64,000 nucleotides of DNA from Spirometra erinaceieuropaei. Its lineage: Eukaryota; Platyhelminthes; Cestoda; Diphyllobothriidea; Diphyllobothriidae. The notes under the pieces were generated by a model. The model saw only the letters and a program-made list of their open reading frames with translations, was not told the DNA's origin and ran no database searches. The position numbers and the translations under genes are program-made. Each line of letters begins with the position of its first letter. The stretch's first letter is position 1. The stretch spans positions 199,764 to 263,763 of the forward strand of contig CACRXP010000392.1 of NCBI GenBank assembly GCA_902702965.1. Direction: 5' to 3'. Positions 21,524 to 31,479 of this stretch are shown piece after piece.

Positions 21524-23880
21524 AATTACATGCAAGTTCATGCTTTATAAAAAAGCAAGGCGAATTTCTTATTTGCAGTGTACACTGCACTTCATAAAAT
21601 ACCAGTCAGTTTCCCCTAACATGCAACTAACTCAGCTCGTACTAAGCGGTGTTTTAGTTGACACGCTTTACTTGAACGGATGGAAAAAATGGTGAGGTGG
21701 TGGAAAGGTACTCAGCACAGAATCGCCTTTTACGATAAAAAAGGAGAATTCACGCACCAGGAAGAGCAGTTCATTCAGTTGAGCATTTAAACTGGTTCTA
21801 AGGTCTATCATCAGAGCCAGACTGAAGAACACGGACCGCTTGATGATTTGCGAATGTCACCCCAAATCGATGCAGAAATTTGCAACTGCTCTAGACAGAA
21901 CGATGCCATTTAAAGTAAGTGGCAGTTATTCGTTCCTCTTAAGTATGAAATAAACCGTGGGCTTTATCTAGTTATCATGCAGAGATCTAGAGGCTGAGGC
22001 TAACTAGCGATATTTTTCACATTTGAAAATTTGGACGAGAAAGGAGGACTAATGTTTCGTTGGTAGCACTGGACTACGTTTCTTTTTTACGTTTTCTTTT
22101 TTTATGCCATTGGCTACTTCAACAACCTTTTCCGTAATCGTTCCGCCACATTCACATCGTCTCGTTATGCTAGCAGACTTTGCAACCACTTTTTAGTTGT
22201 GTGACTAGACGCTAAATTCAATGTCCGTGTCAGTTAAATGGGTCACTTTGCAAGCTGCTTCTGAAAGCGCTTGTTTATTCTATGTTTGAAATTTTAGACA
22301 TGCTCTCTGAACTCCCTATAAATCAATCGACCCAGTATTCGTAGTGGCGTCGTCTTAACTCGTTTGTGAGTCCATGGCGGTTAATTGGAGAATAAATAAT
22401 TAACTTTTAACTATTTTTCCCTTTTCCTTCTAAACAAACTCGTAACATGTAAGGAGGCAGACCTTGTGGAGTACTACCTCACTAAACGAATGAATTATCA
22501 CCAAGTTTTTCCTGTCTGAATAGGAATACTCGTGGCAGACCGCTTTTAATGGAAGAGTTTTCTTGAATATTTTCTTTAGCTCCAAGTGATCAGAAATAAC
22601 GTTGAGAAGAAACTTAAATCTTTTCATGTAAAAGCAGCTATTTTGGCAGAATACATGACCAGCAGTCACCGACCTTCATAGGACGAACGTGTAGGTTAGC
22701 GTGTATGAAAAACCCATGCTACCATCGTTTTTCAGTAGTAGTTATATATTCGGTTTTCCTTTGGTTTCCAAGTCAAGCTTGCTTTCCTGTAGACAAAAAT
22801 CAGAGCTTAAGGGAGGGACAGTATCATATGATTAACCCAAATAAACTTTACATGTTCTGCGATGATACCCGCTTTAACATTTACGAGGTCAAATTCGGCG
22901 GACGTACGTCTTCGATCATTCACCTCCAGTTGAAAACCTGTGAATGAACAGTAGCCATTGGGGAGAGGGTTGTGTGGGTGTTCAGACATGTCAGGCATCG
23001 GGGGTAATTGTAGTCTAATTCTGGCAGGTTCACAGGGAGGGAAATGGTGAAGGAGGTAGGGGAGTCTGATAGAGAGATGCGTTTAAGGCTTGGGACTGTG
23101 GCGCGACTTGGCAGGATGCGGAATTGAACATGTGGGACTCAGCTTCGGTCAGGAGGGCTTGGTGACATGTATAAACGCCTTCTGCAAGCACACGGTCTGA
23201 TTGGTTAACCATATAAGAACTGCCTCTGTTGTTATGAATATCCGCTGACGCAATGACTTGAAGTGCCTAGCTGGCACATTAATAGATGACATTAAATGTT
23301 TGGTTGACGTTTACCGGTGGCCACCGTCAACCAAATGAACCAAAAAATGCTAAAGTTGAAATTTACTGTGCTTTTATTTAGCCACGCAGGATGGTGCCCT
23401 CGCATCCGTTTGGATAGGCGCCTAGTCTTTCAATCAATGCAACCTACTCGGCAGGAGTAATTGAAAGCCTAGAGGTGCATGAAAGAAGTTCGAAAGAGGA
23501 ACCTACCCCTAACTTCAACGCGAAGAATCGGGGCGCTAAAGGAAATCAGTCTTATCTTCGTGACTGGGTACGTGAACACAGTAACAGAGTTAAGGCAACG
23601 TTGTAGAAGTTCACTGGCCTGCCCCCACGAGATAGCCAAGTCGGAAATCGTTCCTTCATTTTCGGCCGTCGGCACGTCTGTCTTTGACGGATATTCTTCG
23701 ATGTATCTAGTGACAAACTTGTCAGAGTGTTTCGCGTAAAAGAGAGTTCGTTCTCCAGCTCAGCCATGTGCTCGCAAAAGGCATTTGTGCGAGCTCCCAA
23801 GTTCCCCTAACCGAAGCTCTGGGCAAGACTCGGTTACGCTCTCCAGGTCCCAAAAACGCAAGGATGAGTGCCTGTAGTAA
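21524..23880. other. Unassigned spacer
   Basis: No element recognised. A short plus-strand frame at 22705-22947 begins with a basic residue and a hydrophobic run (VVVIYSVFLWF) like a signal peptide, but has no other support. The block at 23300-23800 is open on both strands without a recognisable domain. Confidence 0.35.
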
Positions 23881-23913
23881 GGGAACAGTGGTAATAGGGG
23901 TTTTACGGGTGGG
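23881..23913 (+). mobile_element. Solo Merlin-type end
   Basis: It carries GGTAATAGGGGTTTTACGGG followed by TGGG, the same block that precedes Merlin copies 1 and 3. There is no transposase nearby, so it is an orphan end or part of a Merlin-derived short element. Confidence 0.45.
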
Positions 23914-24468
23914 ACAGGAAAAAACACGTAGGAAATGACCCAGTGCTTACATATTATTGAGTAATCGCCTGAATTTGGGCTAAAATCGCAGTGTAACTGA
24001 CGCACAATTTGGGAATGAGGTAAAATAACCTGAAAAAACCAAATCCCGTTCCAAAAAATGTAAATGAATGGTCAAGTTCAATGAAACTGAAACGACTGCA
24101 ACACAGACCATTTGGAACCTGGAGGCGCCGATGCCGTGGACAGTGGATATTAAATCTGCAAAATAAATAACGAAACAAGCAGCAACGCAGAAACTACTAT
24201 GATTAGGTAATAAAACGAAAAGAATGGCAAATTTAATGTAAACAATTGGCAAAAAATGTTCTTCAGGTGATGAATTAAAGGTTTGACTACAAGGTCGCAA
24301 AGCTGTGATTGTACTTTAAGAAAAAGAATAACGGAGTGTTGGTAATTACCAAAAAGTACAAAATGTTTGCGGATACTCAATTAAACCGATTACTTTCCCT
24401 ATATTTTTGTAGGGTCGGATGTGGTTATGTAGCCCCACCTGAAGTAAACAAACCCCAGTCACCTCTAA

Positions 24469-24505
24469 TACGGGACCGGTGGTAATAGGGCTTTTTACAG
24501 GAGGG
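24469..24505 (+). mobile_element. Solo Merlin-type end
   Basis: TACGGGACCGGTGGTAATAG, then GGCTTTTTACAGG, in the same orientation as the copy 590 bases upstream. The extra TACGGGACC on the outer side is also seen (as TACGGGAAA) at 30114 and, inverted, at 62700-62710, which helps define the outer part of the motif. Confidence 0.45.
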
Positions 24506-24600
24506 GACGAGGAACGCACAGGCGACGAGGTCAAGTAGTTGCAAACAAAAGAAGAGCTGTTGGGAGTGCGTGGTTGTACTTTCAATGGTGTCGGAATAGT

Positions 24601-25225
24601 TGCGCTAACCTAACCCTTATCCTAAACCCCAACCGCTAACCCTAATCTTTAACCCCAACCCCAACAGTATTGCGTGCATCAGGTGAGGCTTAAATACATC
24701 GTACTTTTTGTAGAACCGAAGGCACTGCTAGTCGTAGAAGGAGAGGATCATAAGGACCTTTAACGTAACTCTAAGTCTAACCCCGACCCCAAAGCTTATT
24801 TTAAAGGTAACCTTTGTCGTAACTTTAAACGTAACAATAAACCGACAATCAGAGAGGGCAATCCAAGCAGTAACTGTAAAACAGCCAACAAAACTTGCCA
24901 CAGAAATCCTAACCTAATCCTGGAACTAAAGGTAACCCTCACCCTAACCCTAGAAATAAACCTAACCACAACCCTATAACTACCCCTACGAACCTAAAGC
25001 ACACCGTTAACGTAATACGAAGCCTAACCGCAACCCAAACGGTTGTCCTAAAAGGTAGCCCTAATTTTAATCTTAAACCTAACGCACACCCAACAACCGG
25101 AGACCGTCATCCAAGCAGTGACGGTAAAATACCCACCAAACATACCGAAGGAGTCCTCATCCAACCCTGATTCTAAAGATTTTCCTATAGATAAACCTTA
25201 TCGTAGTCCTAAAAATAAACCTAAC
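24601..25225. repeat. Degenerate telomere-like CCCTAA tract
   Basis: About 600 bases densely populated with CTAACC, CCTAACCC, CCCCAACC and ACCCTAACCCTAG variants on the plus strand, interrupted by short unrelated stretches. The flatworm telomere repeat is TTAGGG, so this looks like an old interstitial telomere-like or minisatellite tract. It ends within about ten bases of the right arm of the large inverted repeat. Confidence 0.6.
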
Positions 25226-25303
25226 CTTAGCCTGTCACATTCAACTACCGGTTCTCAATGCTGAATACTTATCAAGGTGGGCAGTTCTGACAGAGGGCTT
25301 CTA

Positions 25304-25549
25304 TTACCTGCGATTTAACGTTCGCAGACACGCCTTCCGGATTTTAGTCTTACGAGTGGGAATTAAACTGCTCTTTACTACTCTGGAGATATATGAGACC
25401 TTAGAAGCCAATATGTTTTCCTGACAAAGGCCCTCCCCGGAGTTTACTTTATCTCTTTTGAAACCATGGTCATACCAAAATCGTTGGTATCCATAGCCTC
25501 TGCTGCGGCCGATCATGCCTAGGGTAGTGTAACACTTCCGTAAACGCAA
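25304..25549 (-). CDS. Small open frame upstream of BarH copy 2 (mirror of 16059-16283)
   Basis: This is the counterpart of the left-arm frame, extended by eight codons at the N-terminus. It shares the stretch from YQRFWYDHGF to the stop with a few replacements. It has no recognisable domain; see the left copy for the reasons for doubt. Confidence 0.25.
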   Translation of the reverse strand: MRLRKCYTTLGMIGRSRGYGYQRFWYDHGFKRDKVNSGEGLCQENILASKVSYISRVVKSSLIPTRKTKIRKACLRTLNRR

Positions 25550-25561
25550 ACGTCAACTCTA

Positions 25562-25582
25562 ATTGGTCAATGTTTGACCAAT
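25562..25582. promoter_or_regulatory. CCAAT-box palindrome upstream of BarH copy 2
   Basis: Mirror copy of the left-arm palindrome: ATTGGTCAA and TTGACCAAT around TGT, about 300 bases upstream of the copy 2 start codon. It is unchanged apart from strand. Confidence 0.4.
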
Positions 25583-25877
25583 GAGCACACAGGCTCGGGC
25601 AGAGAGGCGCGTCCACGCGTGTCACCGCTTAAAGCCTGGTGGTCACGGTGACTATGTGAGGGAGATTTGCCCCACCCCGTAGCGGGCTTAGAGACCTGCT
25701 ACCGCTTTGAAATGGGAAGGGTTGGGTGAAAGGAGTTTCCACGCCGCTGCGGGGGCGGGGGGGGGGAACTAGACCGGTGATGGTGTCTGTCGGTCAAATC
25801 AGCGAATCAGATGATGCTGTCGCTTTACCTACCACTACAGCTTTATTATTCGGCACTCTAATAGAATTCTTGGTAAA

Positions 25878-26014
25878 ATGAACAAGCCCGTCACATCTTT
25901 CATGATAGATGACCTCCTAGTAAAGCGTCCTAAGAGGAGTGAACCATTTAAGGACGTAGATACCGGTCCAACAACCATTAAGCTAGGAAGACGCGGCATC
26001 ATGAAAGAGGCTAG
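25878..26014 (+). CDS. BarH copy 2, exon 1
   Basis: Starts at the first in-frame ATG after the stop at 25812 and ends at CTAG|GTACGA. It encodes the FIL/eh1-like motif and a basic KRPKR. It is identical in sequence to copy 1 exon 1 as far as I can align. Confidence 0.7.
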
Positions 26015-27600
26015 GTACGAAAAATTGTGGAAATTGCTTACCATCTCATATTCTTTGCAGCCTCCCAATTTCGCGGGGCCAAGAAGACCAACCACAAGCT
26101 GCTGAAGAGTGTGAGGATCGTCCTTCGAAAAATTCATGTGAGTGTGTCTCTTATGGAATGAAATGTTCATTCAGAACTACACCCTCCCTGCGATTTCCTC
26201 TCCCACCGATGGATGTACTGAGAGGAATTTTGCATGAGCTTTGTTGATGGAGAAGCAACGTTCCCCAAAATAAAAGATATTTTATCTTATTTAATTTTCG
26301 AGGAAATTAATGCGCGAACTTAGAGTAGATTCTTCGGAATAGACCTTTTCAGGCACGGTCCAAACTATTTGAACTAATGTACATCAGCTGCTGCGCGCAA
26401 TATGCACAAACCGTCAACAGGCAACCAATAGTATACAACTTACTTTACTGGCAACACAGGTACTAGCTAAAAGCCCAGACACGCGTGTTTCGCCGATGTT
26501 GTGCCGCTGCCTGATGCAGCTGTGAGGGGTTCGGCTAATCAATTCGCGCAGTAATTTCCTCGGAAATTAAACAAGGCAAGGTGAAACTGGAGTTCGTATT
26601 AGCAGAAAACACATGGGGAAGGCTGGAGGACTTGCCAATGAACCGAACCCCTCGCAGCTGCATCAGGCAGCGACACAAGATCGGCGAAGCACGGGTGTCT
26701 GAGTTTTTAGCTAGTACCTGTGTTGTCAGTATGGTGAATAATTACACAAAAGATACTTTGTTAGCTTAGATGTCTCTGGGCACTTGTGCTAAGTTGAGAC
26801 ATCGTTGCTTTTTAATTTCCTCAGAAATTGACTGCGAACTTGGAGTAGATCAGTATATTCTAGGTCTGTAGGCCATAAGTTAAACGCGATCACTGATGCG
26901 GCATCAGGACAGTCGCTTTAAGATGAGAGAAGCGCGGATGCGGAACGTCGAGACTAGTTTTTTTTGCCGTTTTATCAGTCCGAACTCAAACCATTTAGGT
27001 GGGTATGAGTTCCGAGCAAAAGTAACATATTAATAATACTTCGTCGTATTTTTTTCGCCTACCGAGCATTTTCTTGATTTCTTTGTTTAAATCAGTGATT
27101 AGAATGAGGGCTTTTCATAGGGTAAAACAGTTTTAGCGTCCAAACTAGGTAAAATGTGCAAATATACACGGATTTTCGATGCAAGGAGGGCTCTTCACTG
27201 AGAGGTCGTCTTATATGTGTGTGTTTATAACCCCCCCTCCCCTTCATTCTCTAGTAGTCTCAGTCTCGATACCGGAGTCTGGAGTGTTTTCTATTCGTCA
27301 TTGGCTCACGCAAGGGGTAGCACACAGTTTTGCCGAAAATGGTCATTGGCAAGAGGTCCCTGAAAGTACGAGTGCTGTTGTCAGAACCTCAAATGCTTCC
27401 CCGCCCTCGCCCTCCTCGACAATCGAAGAGTCCGTAAAGAAGCCCCGCAAGGCGAGAACGGCCTTCACCGATACCCAACTGGCAGAATTGGAGGCCAACT
27501 TTGAAAAACAAAAGTACCTTAGCGTCCAGGACCGCATTCAGCTGGCAAGTCGCCTGAAGTTGAATGATACGCAAGTTAAAACATGGTACCAAAACAGACG
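25878..27600 (+). CDS. BarH-like homeobox gene, copy 2 (exons 1-3 only in window)
   Basis: Exons 25878-26014, 26061-26137 and 27255 (or 27264)-27600 mirror copy 1, with every splice site and phase intact. The N-terminal SFMIDDLL motif is unchanged, as is homeodomain 1-53 with BarH-diagnostic Thr47 and Tyr49. The frame is open to the GTGAGT donor at 27601. Within the shared coding exons I find four base differences, all silent. No exon coding for TKWKRQ occurs on the plus strand from 28853 to the end of the window. This copy therefore either uses an exon more than 36 kb away or is a 3'-truncated duplicate. A transcript ending in the intron would make a homeodomain lacking the last residues of helix 3. 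Confidence 0.75.
26061..26137 (+). CDS. BarH copy 2, exon 2
   Basis: Preceded by a 46-bp intron (26015-26060) ending TTCTTTGCAG and followed by GTGAGT. It is 77 bases long and enters in phase 2 and leaves in phase 1. Differences between the arms are denser just outside it, in the mini-intron and beyond the donor, than inside it. Confidence 0.68.
26448..26729. mobile_element. MITE in BarH intron 2 (right arm)
   Basis: Mirror of 14855-15137. The ends are CTGGCAACACAGG and CCTGTGTTGTCAG, with TA on both sides (26446-26447 and 26730-26731). The inner part of the repeats contains the GCTGCCTGATGCAGCTG tract and its complement. Confidence 0.7.
27255..27600 (+). CDS. BarH copy 2, exon 3 (most of the homeodomain)
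   Basis: The acceptor CTCTAG lies at 27249-27254 after a pyrimidine-rich run, with an alternative TCTCAG nine bases on. The donor GTGAGT starts at 27601. The protein is identical to copy 1 from SIPESGVFS to WYQNRR. Confidence 0.82.
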
Positions 27601-28853
27601 GTGAGTTTTGAGACCTTAGCTCGTCTGCAAACTATCATTGCGAAACATTAATGTTATATTTCTCTCGCGCGTTAGTTTTGTTCGCATGGCGCCTGATCGT
27701 TTTCGTTGTTCTTAATATGAGTCGGGTGAGAAAAACAAAATCGCTTTTTCCTTTTACCGACGATTAAGTTAGGTCGGAAAATTGGCCTTCACGTCAAAAT
27801 TCCAAAAACAGCACGGATATAAGAACGCTAGGCCTTATCCTCCTTCCTGAAGCAAGTTACTCGGCCTCAAACCCTGAGTCATCCCAAGCCATGACAAAAG
27901 ATAACCAGAAACGACTAATTTTGAGTGTATTTCAACCCTGAAAATTTGCTCTACTATATGCTTGGATAATTTTTGGAACAAACAAGGAAATGCATTATTT
28001 CATTGTAGGCGGCGGCAGCATCCCAAACTTCTATTATATTCAAATTCTTATCACTGTGAACAGCAAAGATGACTTAGTGCGCCGGATATGAAGCAGCACT
28101 GGCAGTTTGAGGCTTTAGTCGTAGTATAAAGGGTGTTTAACTTCGTTAACTCAGTTTATCGTGGCTGCCGCCAAAACAAGTGCATAATAGGAAGTGGAAG
28201 TACTTTTGTTGTGACGTTGTAATGACTGGGTTGACATTTAGGTATAAAATGTCGAGCACTGCGTATGTGTGGAAACATTACTTAAGACGCTGTTGGTGGT
28301 CGTTTCGGATGAGTAAATCTCCCGACTGTGTTTAGGATCTTTCTGAGACAATCATTTGAATATCTAATTCTGTCAAATGCAAATCGAATTTCTTTATGCA
28401 CTATAGAACACTCTTATTCTGCTGGTAATTTCTCAATTTTATGTGTTAATTTTAGTTGGTGTCAAATTCGCCACCCACAATGTGTGGTCGAACTTATGAC
28501 CTATACGCAATCATGCAAAATCCTCTCATAGATGTGTGATCGAGCCGAATTCATAGCACAAAGTGCGCAACTATTCAAAGAATAAAACAAAAGCTAGTAA
28601 AAATAGTAGTACACTGGTTAGAAATTACAAGCTTTTGCGAAAACCGGAAATTCCGAAAACGCAAAATTTTGCGTTAAATGAGTCAACTTAATTTGGAGAA
28701 GTATTTATTGTATGCGCATTCACAACTTAATTTAATAAAAAGTCGTCAACACGATGGCGTTTAAGGAACCCTTTTCGACAAGCTTTCAAAGTCTTATGTA
28801 CAATTCAGCATGATAGTCAGTCGGCTGCTTTATGTTTAGCGATGTGCTTCGAC

Positions 28854-29097
28854 GTTGTATTCTGGGGTAATGAAAACCAATAAAAAGTAACATTAAGCTA
28901 ACGGAATTGCTTTATAGGCAAAAGTTTATTCTTAAAACCTAGGAATCTCTTTAAGTATTAGTGTCGGTAATAACATACTGCTTAATTCTTTCGCTTCTCG
29001 AGTTGTACAACGTAAGGCACTGCTACTTCAAGAATGAGAGGGCCGTAAGTAGACAGAAGCACGAAGGACAGGAAATTACATCATTTTTTTGATTCTA
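28854..29097. other. Junction between right arm and Merlin copy 2
   Basis: Unassigned sequence just outside the arm, where similarity to the left flank stops. It may include the 5' end of Merlin copy 2. Confidence 0.35.
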
Positions 29098-30047
29098 CTG
29101 ACATTGTCTCTTATCTGCGTGAAAGAAAACTCCCACCATGGAACCCTATCTGTCGCTGCAAGATAACAATGCGACTGTGCAAATTCAAACGACATATGGA
29201 CGGTTACACTTTTAAGTGCAGTAGGTGTGTAGTAAGAAAAACATTGAGGAGTAGGACCATGTTTGAGAGAAGCAAACTGACGGTTAGGAAGGCCGTGATG
29301 GCATTTTATAATTTGCTTGGAGGAGTAAGGATAAGGCGCTATGCCAGAGCGGTATGTGATCATCGCGCAACTGCAGTGGAATGGTAACGCACGTGCAGGA
29401 AAGTCTGTTCGAAGGTATTAATAGCTATAAGGGGCCAGCTAGGTGGAACAAAAATTGAAGTCCAAATAGATTAAACACTAATAAGTAGAAGGAAGTATGT
29501 CAAAGGAAGACTACGGCGATAGCACTGGGTAATGGAAATGTATGACTTTCAATAAAGGAAAGCTATTTTCGAGCAAGTGAGTAACCGCACGTGGTCAGCA
29601 CTGAAAACAGTGATTATGAAGTGGATAGCGAAGGGTAGTGCCATAGTGACGGATGAGTGGAAGTGTTATACCCGTCTGTCCACAGTCGGGTACGAAGACT
29701 ACACCGTTAACCATAGCCGAAAGTTCGTCGACCCCACCGCGGGTAGGCATACTAACGCGACAGAAGCCGACTAGAGCCGCCTAAAGAGGAAGCTGCAGGA
29801 ATGTGAACCGGTTTCCGGTAAGGCAGTATGGGTGCATGTGGACGAAGTGCAATACCGTCTGTGGTACAACGTAAGGGAGAATAACCTACCGGATGCATGG
29901 GAGATCTTCGTGCAACACATATCCGAGGCCTACTCAGTGAACCTAGCAGCCACCGAGGAAAGGAAACGAACAACAACTGCCGACCAGCAGTGGCTAAAGG
30001 CCAATAAAAATCTGCTGAAAGAAATCCTAACGTTTTTGAAGTACTGA
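29098..30047 (+). mobile_element. Merlin DNA transposon, copy 2 (decayed transposase)
   Basis: In order: an N-terminal zinc-binding-like region (NPICRCK, then YTFKCSRCVVRKTLRSR), HRATAVEW, a broken central part with the first catalytic-type D (EVQID followed by a stop), NRTWSALKTVIMKW, IVTDEW, YTVNHSRKFVD, GRHTNATEAD, then HVDEVQYRLWYN and a C-terminal helix-rich tail to the stop at 30047. Several stops and frame changes show it is dead. From 29577 the frame is open except for one stop in the segment that would complete the EAYW motif. Confidence 0.8.
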
Positions 30048-30104
30048 AAGATTAGAAGACAACGGCATAGGGAAGGCCCCCAAGAAATGCACGACTAGTC
30101 CCAG

Positions 30105-31290
30105 ACGCCCGTATTACGGGAAAGATGGTAATGGAGCTTTTACGGGTGGGGCCATTGGATGCGTAATAAGCAGGCATTTTAAATAAAGGCAATTGTTTAG
30201 CTTGTTTTTTGAACCGAAAACTTTTTACTGCATTAACATATAATATAGCCACTATATATAACGATTATTTTTCATTTTAGAGTTTGTCCTTAATAGGCTA
30301 TTATTTTCTAAATATTGCACGTAATTGGAAGCGGCAGCCGAAGGGAGTGCTCATGCTCCGGCACGTCTTTGAAGTAAGACCGAAGAAATATTGGAAGAGA
30401 TAAATTCGGAGAAGGTAGTCGAGTACTGCCAAAAGAGGGGACTGCTTCCGACCGCATTATTATGCAAATGTAAAAGTCAAATATAACAGCAAATCAGGAG
30501 GCGACACTCGTATGAATATGTTTTTCGGCGCATCCGATGCCGAAAGAGAAGGTAATTGAGAGGTGGTATGATTTTTAAGAACAGCCGGCTAGTGTTGGAG
30601 ACAATTATGAAGAGTTGGATACTTTTTCTAAAAGGAGTAAGAGTGACGGCTTGGGAGAAGGATGTCGGCGTCGCGCATGTGGCGGCGGTGGAGTGGTACA
30701 CGCTGTGAAGGAATGTATGCACTGTGACTCTTACGAAGCAAACGAAACAGATAGACGGACCGGGAATTGAGGTCCAAGTTGATAAAACGTTAATAAGCCG
30801 ACGTAAATACCATGTTAGTAGACGCAGAAGGCAATGGTGGCTCGTAGGAATGTACGATACGAGGTGGCGAAAGGCAGTGTTCGAGCAGGTCAACGACAGA
30901 AGCTGACCGGCTCTGCGCGTCGTCATTACCAAATGGGTAGCAAAGGGCAGCGTCGTCATGACGATGAGTGGGAAGCCTACAGTCATCTCCCGTCGGAGGG
31001 ATATGTCAATTTTACCGTACATCACTCAAACACTTCAAAGACCCGACGACTGAAAGGAACACAAATGCAACAGAGGCATATTGGAGTGATTAAAAAGAAC
31101 GCTGTACGAAGGAGGCCCGGTTTCCGGTCGAGCCATTTGGGCTCATATAGACGAAGTACAATATCGCCTCTGGTTTGACCTTAATGTCGTTGGACTGAAG
31201 GAAGCATGGGTGGTATTCTTGTCTCACGTTGCGGAGGCTTACCCAGCAGAACTTATTCTGGAAGAAGCTCCCAATATTGTAAGCTAATTG
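30105..31290 (+). mobile_element. Merlin DNA transposon, copy 3 (decayed transposase)
   Basis: It begins with a Merlin-type end (30111-30151: TACGGG, GGTAATGGAGCTTTTACGGG). Coding pieces follow from about 30380: EYCQKRGLLPTALLCKC, HVAAVEWY, then the frame 30724-30906 with GIEVQVDKTLISRRKYHV, WWLVGMYDT and FEQVNDRS. A stop follows. A one-base loss spoils TDEW near 30960, but TNATEAYW, IDEVQYRLWFD and the C-terminal region to about 31290 are readable. The 182-codon minus-strand frame here is a shadow of this element. Confidence 0.8.
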
Positions 31291-31479
31291 TCTTACATAA
31301 ACTTCTTGCAACCCTAACTGCCTTGATTTTCCTAATGCTTTTGGACCGCAGCGTAGTGTTGAGTTAGCCGTCTGTCTTTTTTAGCATGAAAGCTTCGGAT
31401 TTCTGCCTGTGTGCAAGTAATTTTCGAGTACACGCCGCGTACACGATCAGGCAGTGACGAATCAATGTAGTCAACCGGA

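Larger units (their letters stand above)
25234..28853. repeat. Right arm of the large inverted repeat (about 3.62 kb)
   Basis: This is the reverse complement of 12735-16355. Over the BarH exon 1-2 block the arms align without indels (paired coordinates sum to 41584). At the exon 3 end the sum is 41587, showing small indels between. Intronic stretches differ by several per cent by eye (about six changes in the 88 bases around 13048-13135), while the coding exons differ by about one per cent. Confidence 0.92.

Noticed and set aside
12735..28853. Large palindrome as a pure assembly artefact (both haplotypes joined)
   Set aside because: Each arm has its own flank, the spacer is long and single-copy, and the introns differ by several per cent with indels. 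Not fully excluded without read data.
30477..31025. 182-codon minus-strand open frame
   Set aside because: It is antisense to Merlin copy 3, whose conserved transposase motifs lie on the plus strand.
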